64,000 nt of DNA. Origin: JAGVPT01 sp964642725 (GTDB lineage Bacteria > Bacteroidota > Ignavibacteria > UBA10030 > UBA8401). Of the stretch, positions 1 to 9,700 are shown piece after piece. The notes beneath the pieces were generated by a model. That model was not told the DNA's origin. It was given only the letters and a program-made list of their open reading frames with translations, and did not search any database. The translations under genes were made by a program, and so were the position numbers. Each line of letters begins with the position of its first letter. Within the stretch, counting starts at the first letter, position 1. The stretch is from NCBI GenBank assembly GCA_964642725.1, contig CAZXQG010000001.1, forward strand, positions 124,001 through 188,000, written 5' to 3'.

Positions 1-790
1 TATTCACGACGAGGTCGATGAATCCTTTCTCCTGGACAAACTCCGCTTTTTGAAAACCGGGCGGCAGGTCTTTTCCGATCGTCTGCTTGATAACTCTCGG
101 GCCTGCGAAGCCTATCAAAGCACCCGGCTCGGCTATATGGATATCGCCGAGCATTGCAAAACTTGCCGTGACCCCGCCGGTCGTCGGGTCGGTCATGACG
201 GAAATATACGGAACATGTGCATCCGAAAGGCGCGCAAGCTTCGCACTCGTTTTCGCCATCTGCATGAGCGAGTACGCAGCCTCCATCATTCGGGCGCCGC
301 CGCTCGACGAAATAATGATGAGGGGCGTTTTGGTTCTGAAGGCCTTATCCACGGCCCGGCTGATTTTCTCGCCCACGACCGAGCCCATGCTTCCGCCGAT
401 AAACGCAAAGTCCATGCATGCAATCACAACGTCTCTTTTCTTGATTTTCGCCGTTCCGCAGCGAACAGCGTCGTTCAGTCCGGACTTCTTGATAGAATCT
501 TTAACGCGGTCTTTGTAGCGCTTCGTATCCGTGAAGTTCAGAGGGTCTTTCGACGTCATTTTCCTGTCCATTTCTCTGAAACTTCCGCTGTCGAGCAAAA
601 GCGAAAAATATTCTTTGCTGCCGATGCGGAAATGAAAATTGCATTTTGCGCATACCCAGAGGTTCTGTTCAAGAACCTTCTTGTGAACCATCTCGCCGCA
701 CGATTCGCACTTCGCCCACAATCCTTCCGGCGTGTCTTTCTTTTGCGACTCGGAAGAAATACTTTCTTTTGATCGTCGAAACCATGCCAT
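1..790 (-). CDS. accD: Acetyl-CoA carboxylase carboxyltransferase subunit beta (partial, 3' end outside window)
   Basis: Beta subunit of the carboxyltransferase that moves the carboxyl group from biotin to acetyl-CoA, giving malonyl-CoA for fatty-acid synthesis in the cytoplasm. Reading the minus strand from an ATG at 790 gives MAWFRRSKESISSESQKKDT, followed by the N-terminal four-cysteine zinc ribbon (CESC, then CAKC about 20 residues later) and the crotonase-like core with GGSMGSVVGEK, SSSGGARMMEA and MTDPTTGGVTASFAMLGD. About 263 codons are visible; the C-terminus lies beyond base 1. The start is 3 nt downstream of the tsaB stop, so it looks like the last visible gene of the porX-tsaE-tsaB-accD run. 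The family assignment is firm; the operon is inferred from spacing. Confidence 0.95.
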   Translation of the reverse strand, partial: MAWFRRSKESISSESQKKDTPEGLWAKCESCGEMVHKKVLEQNLWVCAKCNFHFRIGSKEYFSLLLDSGSFREMDRKMTSKDPLNFTDTKRYKDRVKDSIKKSGLNDAVRCGTAKIKKRDVVIACMDFAFIGGSMGSVVGEKISRAVDKAFRTKTPLIIISSSGGARMMEAAYSLMQMAKTSAKLARLSDAHVPYISVMTDPTTGGVTASFAMLGDIHIAEPGALIGFAGPRVIKQTIGKDLPPGFQKAEFVQEKGFIDLVVN

Positions 791-793
791 TGA

Positions 794-1546
794 TTATCCT
801 TTGAATAAATGAGCAGACGTTTGATGTGCGGCAGGAAATGGAAGAGTTTGAATGTCAGACTTTCTGCCAGGCTGTGTCGTAATGAAGTCCCGGATGTAGA
901 GCGGTTCCAGTGTTGAAAATGTTTCAGCGGATAATCTGTTCCCCTCTTTCTCCGCTACAATGCCGACTGAAGCCGGATTGCATACAATGTCTTCCACGCA
1001 GCGATGCATTCCGCTCAACTCCGGCATTGTTCTCATTTTCTTAGCGCCGTCGCCGACGAAAACGACAACGCCACGCCGCGATGCATCTTCGATAACCAGC
1101 GATGCTGACGTTATACTGTACTCCGAGCGGCGTGTAATTCCGGCCTCACTTACCGCATAAAAACAAAAATAGACTTCATCGCGCTTTGCATCGATCAACG
1201 GACACACAATTCCCGGCGATTGTTTTGGGTCGGACCGGTAGTATTCGTACGCAAGAGCATCCAGGGTCGGAACGGCAATGATTGTCTTTTCCACAGCCAT
1301 TGCCAGCCCTTTTGCCGTGCTTAATCCGATGCGCAAACCGGTAAATGAACCAGGTCCAATTGACACGGCGATCGCATCAATGTCCTTCAACAACAGAGAG
1401 GCGTCGGACAAAACAGTATTGATCATCGGGAGCAGCTTTTCAGAATGGATGTTCTTTTCCATGGCGGTTCGCTGCGCGACGATCTGACCTTCGTGCACCA
1501 AAGCAACTCCGCACACATCCGTCGCCGTCTCAAGTGCTAATATCAT
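794..1546 (-). CDS. tsaB: tRNA threonylcarbamoyladenosine biosynthesis protein TsaB
   Basis: Partner of TsaD and TsaE in making the t6A modification at position 37 of ANN-decoding tRNAs; TsaB is the inactive ASKHA-fold paralogue that scaffolds TsaD. The 250-residue protein opens with ILALETATDVCGVALV and has the family signature SIGPGSFTGLRIGLSTAKGLA at about 62-82. The length is normal for TsaB. Its ATG (1546-1544) overlaps the tsaE stop by 4 nt, which indicates translational coupling, and accD follows after 3 nt. TsaD is not in the window. Confidence 0.95.
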   Translation of the reverse strand: MILALETATDVCGVALVHEGQIVAQRTAMEKNIHSEKLLPMINTVLSDASLLLKDIDAIAVSIGPGSFTGLRIGLSTAKGLAMAVEKTIIAVPTLDALAYEYYRSDPKQSPGIVCPLIDAKRDEVYFCFYAVSEAGITRRSEYSITSASLVIEDASRRGVVVFVGDGAKKMRTMPELSGMHRCVEDIVCNPASVGIVAEKEGNRLSAETFSTLEPLYIRDFITTQPGRKSDIQTLPFPAAHQTSAHLFKG

Positions 1547-1977
1547 TCGTTGGCTGCTTTTGCAAAGTGAATCATCCTTTGGTTTTCACTTTCACCTAAT
1601 TCTAACGTAATGTCATACCGGTTCGGCGGAAGAGCCGATTCGACGATGTTCGCCCATTCCAACAAGCAGATCCCGCGGCCGAAAATATATTCCTCGAAAC
1701 CAAATTCCGCCAATTCGGAAAGAGAGCGAAGCCGGTAAAAATCGAAGTGGTAGACCGGATATTTTCCGTCGACATACTCATTCAGGATTGTGAACGACGG
1801 GCTGACCACGTGAGCGTGGACTCCAAGGCCGAGACAGATGCCTTTCGCAAATTGCGTTTTTCCGCTGCCAAGGTCGCCGTAGAGTGCAATGATATCGCCG
1901 CCCTGCAGCGTCGATGAGAATTCTTTCCCGAGTTCGACCGTTTCATTCGCGCTATGTGTCAAAACGGAATTCTTCAT
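1543..1977 (-). CDS. tsaE: tRNA threonylcarbamoyladenosine biosynthesis ATPase TsaE
   Basis: Small P-loop ATPase of the t6A pathway that works with the TsaB-TsaD dimer. The 144-residue protein has a Walker A motif GDLGSGKT at 34-41, followed by the family-typical VVSPSFTILNEY and the VYHFDFYRL segment. The length matches the family. It starts 10 nt downstream of the porX stop and overlaps tsaB by 4 nt, so the regulator gene and the two tRNA-modification genes are probably co-transcribed. Confidence 0.95.
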   Translation of the reverse strand: MKNSVLTHSANETVELGKEFSSTLQGGDIIALYGDLGSGKTQFAKGICLGLGVHAHVVSPSFTILNEYVDGKYPVYHFDFYRLRSLSELAEFGFEEYIFGRGICLLEWANIVESALPPNRYDITLELGESENQRMIHFAKAANE

Positions 1978-1987
1978 TCATCGCCGG

Positions 1988-3568
1988 TCAACTGCCCGAT
2001 TTTTTGGGCTCGAGCGTAATCACCGGAAGGATAATTTCTTCCATCGAGATGCCGCCGTGTTGAAAACTGTCTCGGTACTGATTAAGGTATTTATGGTAGT
2101 CCGTCGGATAGACGAAATAATAATCTTCTTTTGCGATAATGTAGTTGATCGTCACGCCCCGCTTCGGCAATTTATAGTCCTGCGCGTTCTTAATAAACAC
2201 CGACTGTTTCTCATCCGACTTGAGATTCCGTCCGAATTTGTATCTGAGGTTTGTCGACGCTTCCCGGTCGCCGATGACTTTCGAACCGCGCAAACAACGA
2301 ACGCTGCCATGGTCGGTGGTAATGATGATCTTCACATCTTTCTTTGTTGAGAGCGTCTGCAGCATTCCGAACAACGACGAGTGTTTGAACCACGAGTCCG
2401 TAAGCGACCGGTATGCCGATTCGTCCGGAGCGATTTCCTTCAGCAGCGCTGAGTCCGACCTCCCGTGCGCCAGCATATCCACAAAATTCACAACGATCGA
2501 GGTAAGCCTGTTTGAAGCATAGGAGAGGATATTGTTCTCCGTTTGCCGGCCAAACTCTCCGTCCAAAATTTTTATGTATTTCGGCTCGGGTTTTAATTCA
2601 ATATGGCGCCGTTCCAACAGTTTGTCCAGGAGCTGCCGTTCATAGCGGTTATGGCTGTTTTCATCGTCTTCTCCCTGCTGCCATATTTCGGGGAAACGCT
2701 GTTCGATTTCCGCCGGGAAGAGGCCGCTGAAGATCGCATTCCGCGAGTAGGGCGTCGCCGTGGGCAGGATGGAATAGTAATATTCTTTTTCCATCGAATA
2801 GTATTCGCGGAGATACTTCTCCATCACCAGCCACTGGTCCAGCCGCAAACAATCGATCACAAAGAAAAAGACAGATTTCCCTTCTTTCAGTTGGGGAATA
2901 AGGTACTTGTCGACGATATCAACAGACAGGGTCGGCTTCTTCCCTTTTTGCTGAAGCCAATCCGGATAACTTCGTTCGATGAACTTCGAGAACTCCGCGT
3001 TGCATTCGCGCCGCTGGTCATCAAGCATCTGGTGCAGCCCGAGCCTTGGATGGAGGTCAAGTTCCATCTCCCAAGAAACCAATTTGACGTAGAGATCAAC
3101 CCACTCGTCGTAGTTCAACGGGTTCATTAACGCACGGGAGATGGAATTGAATTCCTGAACATAATCTTTTGAGACTTGTTCGCTCTGAATCTTTTTCCCT
3201 TCAAGGAATTTTTTGCAGGCGAGAAGAATCTGGCTTGGATTGACCGGCTTCGTAAGGTAATCGGATATTTTTCCGCCGATGGCGTCTTCCATCAACGACT
3301 CTGCCTCGTTCTTTGTAATCATCACGACGGGAAGCGACGGCGACAAGTCTTTGATCTCCGCAAGCGTTTCCAACCCGCCTTTCCCCGCCATCATTTCATC
3401 AAGAAAGACAAGGTCAAACACGCGATTGCGAACCAGCTCGATTGCATCTTCTCCGTTTGTTGCTGTTTCGACGGCGTATCCTTTTTCTTTGAGGAAAAGA
3501 ACGTGAGACCGGAGCAGTTCAATTTCGTCGTCCACCCAAAGAATATTTCCTTTTTTTTCTACTTCCAT
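1988..3568 (-). CDS. porX: PorX-like response regulator with PglZ domain
   Basis: Two-domain regulator: an N-terminal CheY-like receiver (about 8-120) and a C-terminal PglZ domain (about 200-520). Receiver residues are visible: acidic pair D13/D14, phospho-acceptor D57 in FLDEMM, T85 and K107 in YLTKPV. The PglZ part belongs to the alkaline-phosphatase superfamily and shows FFVIDCLRLDQW, ILPTATPYSRNAIFSGLFP and IITTDHGSVR, which carry the expected metal-binding Asp and His residues. This architecture is that of PorX, which controls T9SS genes in Porphyromonas and relatives, usually with the kinase PorY; no kinase gene is in this window. It lies downstream of sprA on the same strand (213-nt gap) and heads the tsaE-tsaB-accD run. 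Domain architecture is clear; the T9SS role is inferred from family and location. Confidence 0.9.
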   Translation of the reverse strand: MEVEKKGNILWVDDEIELLRSHVLFLKEKGYAVETATNGEDAIELVRNRVFDLVFLDEMMAGKGGLETLAEIKDLSPSLPVVMITKNEAESLMEDAIGGKISDYLTKPVNPSQILLACKKFLEGKKIQSEQVSKDYVQEFNSISRALMNPLNYDEWVDLYVKLVSWEMELDLHPRLGLHQMLDDQRRECNAEFSKFIERSYPDWLQQKGKKPTLSVDIVDKYLIPQLKEGKSVFFFVIDCLRLDQWLVMEKYLREYYSMEKEYYYSILPTATPYSRNAIFSGLFPAEIEQRFPEIWQQGEDDENSHNRYERQLLDKLLERRHIELKPEPKYIKILDGEFGRQTENNILSYASNRLTSIVVNFVDMLAHGRSDSALLKEIAPDESAYRSLTDSWFKHSSLFGMLQTLSTKKDVKIIITTDHGSVRCLRGSKVIGDREASTNLRYKFGRNLKSDEKQSVFIKNAQDYKLPKRGVTINYIIAKEDYYFVYPTDYHKYLNQYRDSFQHGGISMEEIILPVITLEPKKSGS

Positions 3569-3667
3569 TTATTTTTTTCTTTCTTCTGATAACAAAATAC
3601 AAATTGGACTCGCGAGAGTCAATTTGACGTAATGTTGGAGTAATGTCACAGTTTGAGAAATTTCACC

Positions 3668-3719
3668 CTCGTTCCCAAACTCACAGCCTGTGTGAAAAGT
3701 CTGCGAGTTTGGGAACGAG
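3668..3719. repeat. Near-perfect inverted repeat between sprA and porX
   Basis: CTCGTTCCCAAACTC at 3668-3682 is repeated exactly as its reverse complement at 3705-3719. After one mismatch, three more base pairs extend the stem inward. No T-tract follows either arm, so it is not a textbook intrinsic terminator. It lies 62 nt past the sprA stop codon and 99 nt upstream of porX. It may protect the sprA mRNA end or be a REP-like palindrome copied around the genome; the second idea needs other copies. Confidence 0.8.
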
Positions 3720-3781
3720 AAAGCGCTTGAAGAAATAGTGTCTAGCGTGAAACTGCAACACTGCCTTAGCACTAGGACTAT

Positions 3782-6700
3782 CTATTGAATAGCAATATGG
3801 ACGTCCAGTCCTCCTTCATTTGTTGTCGACCCGGGAATACTGGAACCTCCCGCATCCGGCGTAACTTTCGTGTACCGATAGAACAGCGATGCGGTTACCC
3901 GCGAACTGAGCACATAACGGATACGGGGTTCTGTGATGCTGCGCGAAGAACCTTCGCCCGGCACACCATTGTCAAGACCGGTTCCGGTTCCAACCGGCAA
4001 CGATGTGAAGGTCTGGCGTGCATTGTCCGAGTAAGTGTAGTTAAGGCTGATGTCGATGTCGTTCGAGAGAGAAAGTCCGAAGAACGGAATTTCAAAACCC
4101 GACCTTCCGAAGCTTCCGGTAACGGAAATTTCCTTGGTTGCATTCTCGACAATATTTTCCGCCGACGGCACCAGGTCGTACGACGTGGTCGCGCCATACC
4201 GGATGTTCGCGCTGATGTTTCCTTTGAAGAATTCCTTAAATGTCAAACTCAGCCCGAGCAACGGAGAGAACCCGTAACCGATGTGCTGCGCATCAATAAT
4301 CTGGTCGCCGCCGGAAAGATTGCCGTGGTACGAGGTCTGGAAGGATGAGGTGTACGCATGATCAAGACTGACCCGGGTCGTGAAATTTTTGAAGAAAGAG
4401 AGTTGTTCCAATCCATCCCAATGAAGCGAATAGTTGAAGCGGGGCATATACTCACCCAAAAGTTTTCGCAGGAGCGGAAGCGATTCGAAGCCATTTTCAA
4501 ACGCCGCGGACAGTTTCTGATCGTTCGTGCGGGTATCCGATGTATTGTTTTGCAACGCGGCGTACTCTTTGCTGACTTCCCCGATGCCGCTTTTGAAAAC
4601 GGAGAAGATGAACGTGGGGGGCATCGTGAAAAACGTACGGTCGATGCTGCCGCTGGTTGTTGTGCTGCTGATTGTCGATTGGCCGAACTTATCGGTGCTT
4701 AATGATTGGTTACGCGAATATTTCCAATCGACATTCCAACTCAAATCAATCCGGGCTCCCGCCCACAGATCGCGATTTGTGTGCAGCGTGATTTTGTTGT
4801 CTTGAGTGTACGAATCGTTAATCAACCCGAGGGCCGCTCGAAGACCCGTGCCCGTCCCGAAGCCGATAAACGGAAAGGCACTCTGCGTATGAATGCTCGT
4901 AATATCCGATGTCGGGTCCGAGACAAGGCCAAGTTGATACGCGCTCGATGGACCGAAACTTTGATCGCGAGCCATAAAAATGGGCACTCTGCCGAAGAGA
5001 TTGGCAAATCCCGGCCTGCCCGGTACTCCGCCGTTCGAAGCGCTGTTCGACTCGTTAAAGGAAACGTCCACTTTGTCGTAATCAAGGAACGGAGTCTTAA
5101 TGAACAAGCGCGCAATTTCAATAAGACTTTCTTTCGGCGAAAAAGGTTTCTTGGTTTTCGGTACGGGTGCTGGAACGGCCGTTGTGTCGCGTGCTTTGGT
5201 TGAATCCCGAATTGTCGACAAATTCGGCACTACCGTAGAATCAGTCTGTTCCGGTTTAGGCGCCGGGGGAGTGATATCCTGAAGTTCTTCATCGTCTTCG
5301 TGCCCTCGTCCCCGACCTACCCGACGCGAGCGGCTCTGCCCCTGCTCTTGCAGCGCTTCGGCCCCTTTCTTAGTCGGAAACCATGTTTCAACAAATGGCT
5401 TAAGGCTGACAGCGGATGTGAGAGAAATACTGTTTCCCCAGCTCGTTCCCTTTCCCAAATCTCCCTGCTGCAAACTGTTCTGCCATCGGAACGAGACGCT
5501 GTAATGGGACGACATCGTGAAATATTTGTTGAGGCCAAGCACATCGAGAATCTTCGGATGCGTTTCGATGTCGATGTTCTGCGTGTATGAATTGTCGCGC
5601 CCGAAGCCGATCACCTGATCCTGGAAAAACAAATCACCCAGAATTGACGAGAAATCCCTTTGACGGCCGAAACGGTCAATCTCAAGATGAACCAGCGAAC
5701 TGCTTATACTCAAGGAGTAATTTCCCGATAGATTGATAAGCCCGTTTTCCGTCAGTTTCCATGAAAACGAGAGCGAACGATTAGCCGATAGAGAGCGATT
5801 CGGCGGGCTTTCTTCCGATTGGCCGCGCATTTGCTGATGTGTTTGAGCTCTGGACATATCCAATGACATGTTGATATTCTGGAGCGGATAGTACAAACGA
5901 AGATCTTTTAACCCTCCGAGCAAAAATATATTTTCGAAGCTGGCAAACGGAAGGAAGAAATTATCGGGCGAAGTGATATAGGCATATCCAAGGTGTGCAC
6001 TCCACGACCATGAACTCTGGTATTGCACCGTCGGGGTCCGTGTTGCCGAATTCGTGTACGAGAAACCGTACGTGAGTTTATTGAAAAAATCCCGTATCAG
6101 CCATTTCTCCGACGGCAAAACAATTTTAAATGTCGGCATAGCATACGTGCTGGACGTCGTAAGGGTTTGCGTTTCAAGAATGAGTTCTGCCTGTGCGGCG
6201 TTGGCTTCTTGGACCGATCCTCCCTGTGCGAGCACAAGCTCGCGCTGACGCGCTGCAGCTGCCGTCACATCAATATCGGAACTCGGAAGGTATTTCGGGG
6301 ATGTGCTTCCTTCCGAATGAGAATAGCTAAAAGGAAGCGATGTCCCCACCCACGTCGCCGGGAGGAACCGGTCAAGCGCGAAATTTGACGAAAGGTTCCA
6401 ATTACGGTTGGTCATCCGGCTTCCAAACTGTGCTTCTAATTGATGGAAGTTTGGGTCGACGTCCGAATAAGTAAAAGCAATATTGCCGATGTCGGCAAGC
6501 TTAAGAGTTGTGCTGACACTGTACGCCCGGCCCTTGCTGTCGTCCACGTCGGCCAATCGAAGCTCATTAACCCACACGGTTGCCGAATCGATTTTGTGAT
6601 GATAGAGAGAATCCGAATTCTCTATCCCAATGGAAATGTACTGCACGTTCGTTAACGTCGGATTGCCAAGTACACTGTAAATTGCGCCGACCGGGCCTCC

Positions 6701-9700
6701 CGGTACCGCCTTTGAAATCACCCTGTTTATTTCTGCCGAGTCCCTCCCTTGCTTAAGCGATGTAATGTCCCCGAACTTTATGTCAATATTGTTCTGAGGA
6801 TTCCAGACGCTCGGTTCGTCCCCGGACTTCGGGAGCGCAATAGGCACAGACGGCATGATCGGCTCGCGGTATTCATAATAGTTCAGGCTGTCTGCTCCAA
6901 GACGCAGGAAAATGCTTGCACTCGGTTTCATCGGATTGGTCGAAAAAGTCGGATCGCCCCTTACAAACATTTTCAATTCCCGGTAACTGAACATATCCAA
7001 CGGTTTGGTGCCAAACTGTTTAATCGCCTGCCTGCTGTCGCCCGGCTTCAAATTGCGGATATTCATGGAAAGCGCTTGCTCGTTCTCGAACACCTGTTCG
7101 TTGGGTTTCGTGAGGTCCCGGGCGCGAGAAACTCCCGGAGGACTGATGTATTCGGGGTTGTCCTCGACGTTCACAACGGCGAGGGAAAATGTGCTGTCAT
7201 TCTTTACTAACTCTTGCCATTGATTTCCTACCAGGTCGAACTGTGCAATAGCGAGATGAATTTCAGATGTAAAACCGGTGAACCACATCCTCGCGTATTC
7301 GACCAAAGAAAAATCCGGCGAACCAACTTTGTTTTTCCATTGGATAAGCGGAATTCGGTACTGGTACCAGCCATTCGCACCGCCGCCGACAAGCTGCGGA
7401 TTCGCATAAGAACCCGAAGCCGTCTTTGACGTATCGAGATTCAACTGATATTCGAAATAGCTGTTCGTCTTGTCCAAAACATTATTACGGTTCAAATCGT
7501 CGGTATCGGGATTATAGCCCGTTTCACTCTTATCGACAAAGTTATTTTCTGTTCCGTTGACATGGCTGTAGTCACCATTCGAGGCAGCGATATAGTCGTC
7601 GCCCGCCGGGTCGTTGACGATGTCGGGAAAGTCGGCTTGGTTTGCAGCGATAAAGGAGCCATAAGTAGCCCGTTCTGCATCATCATGGAGTCGATCGATA
7701 CCAGTGTCCTTGTCATCGTTCATGCTGCCGTTCGGCGTCGTCTCGTTGTCTTCGGTATGTATGTTCCCGGCTTTGCTTCTCGAATCGCCGGGGATGACAT
7801 CCTCGTTGATCGCGCCGAGGTCGATGAACACTCTGTTCTGTGCCGTATCGAGCGTCCCTCCTTCGATCTTCACCCATATTTCGATGAAATTGACATTCTC
7901 CTGCACAAGATCTACTACACCGGACGAAAGAAGCCGCTGCATGCCCCCCCAGTTTGTTGATATTTTTGAGAGCGTTAAGGGTTTGACTCCCAATGACGAA
8001 TCCAAGTTCGAGGAAAAATTGTACTCCCCGCGATTGCGCGGATTGTAGTCAACATGAAAGATCGATGTAAATTGATCGGCCTGGGCCACCGATTTGTTCG
8101 GCCAAATATTCTTCACGGCCTCCCCGTTCGGTATGGTATACCAGTACGCTTTAGCTTTTGAAAACATCTTTATCGCGTCGGGTTGGGCATTCAACAAATC
8201 CGTGATTGTGTCGACGCCTTCCAGATACGCCGGAGGACTCATGTCGTGCCAGGAACCATAACTAACGCCGAACGGAATAGTTTTCTTCGCTCCCTCAAAA
8301 TCATCGATGTACGCAATCCCTTTTCCATTGTCAATCCCGATTGTACTTTTCTTCGTATTTGGGTCCGGCGACATGTATGCCATCTCTCCGCGGAGCGTAA
8401 AGTCGGATTTGGCTTTCGTTGATATCAACGGGAGTGCGTCAATGGCTTTCGTAAGAAAATCAAGGTTCGCGCCGGTTTGTGCGTCCAACCCGTAAATCGT
8501 ATTGTTGGTCGGCTCTTCGTTCAAACGGACTTTTTCGCTGAGGGTCTGTTGATTGAGATTCATAATCGTGAACCCGAGCGAGGTACGGTCTGAAAGCTTC
8601 AATTCGCCCCTCGTGCCAAGCAGAGTCTTCGAAGCGAGTTGGAACAAATCGTTCTGCTCGTACTTCACTTGAAGATTCGCGCCGGGGACCAATGCCGCCT
8701 GATTCTTGATGATGATCTGGCCGACAATATAATCGACTGTGTAATCGACGTTCGGCGTCAACGCCTGGCCGTTAAGCAAAACCTGAACACTGTTCTCGAC
8801 GATATTGAAGCCGAGATTGATTGTGTTCGAACTTCCCGCCGTCGTTTTACCGGTGATCGTAAACCGGTCGCGCAATGTGTTATTTTGCGCCGCCCATGAC
8901 AAGGTATCATACACATCGGCGAAGCTGAACGAATCGGGAGAAATCGTCACCTTGTAGTTGTCGAATGCCTTCTTCAGTCCCCCGTAGAGAGGCCTCCCTC
9001 CCGAAGTATCGGACCGTGTGCCGAGAAACGGTTCGACTGAAGGAAAAATAATTTCACCTCGCGACTCGTCGACAGTGTACGGCGGGATGTAATCAAAATT
9101 GTTATCAGGGCCGTTCGAGTTACCGTCCCCATAATTGTCGAATCCGAACAATTGCAGCAGTTTTGTTCCGCCGATTTGATCGACCGGGCTTGCCGCCGGA
9201 AGATTGTAGTAAATATGGAGCTCAAACCCCGCTTTTTTTATGTCGCGTCCGCCGAGAGAATAAATATTTTTCATCAACAATCGCCATGCTTGCCTATTTT
9301 CAGGCAAAAGAGATTTCGGTTTAATAAGTTTTAAGACGAGAACTTTCGATTGCTGCCCGGATCCGGTAAACGTTCCATAGACATTATCCTGATCGTGACC
9401 CAGGCTGCTCTGGACTCTGTACGCCATTGCGATCGCTTGCCCTGTTTGCAGCGACCTGTTCAAGGTAATGTACCCCGCCCACTGCTGTACGGTGTAATCT
9501 TTTATCGGAGTAAGTTTTTGCCATCGGCCGACTTCGGTTTCACCCGGAATGGCGTTCGTCGTATCACTGCGAAACCGGTCGTACGATGCTGTATCACTCG
9601 GTTTCACAGAGGGAAGGTTGATAAAGGCTACACCTTGAAAGGCAGTCGGGTCCGCCGGGTTTTGACTTGTAATCCACACCTCTTGGTCGATGATCTCTTT

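Noticed and set aside
50..772. Long plus-strand ORF over the first 0.7 kb
   Set aside because: It is antisense to accD, whose zinc ribbon and carboxyltransferase core are clear on the minus strand.
3569..3772. Minus-strand 67-codon ORF between porX and sprA
   Set aside because: It overlaps the palindromic intergenic sequence, has no recognised motif and no clear ribosome-binding site. It is more likely non-coding.
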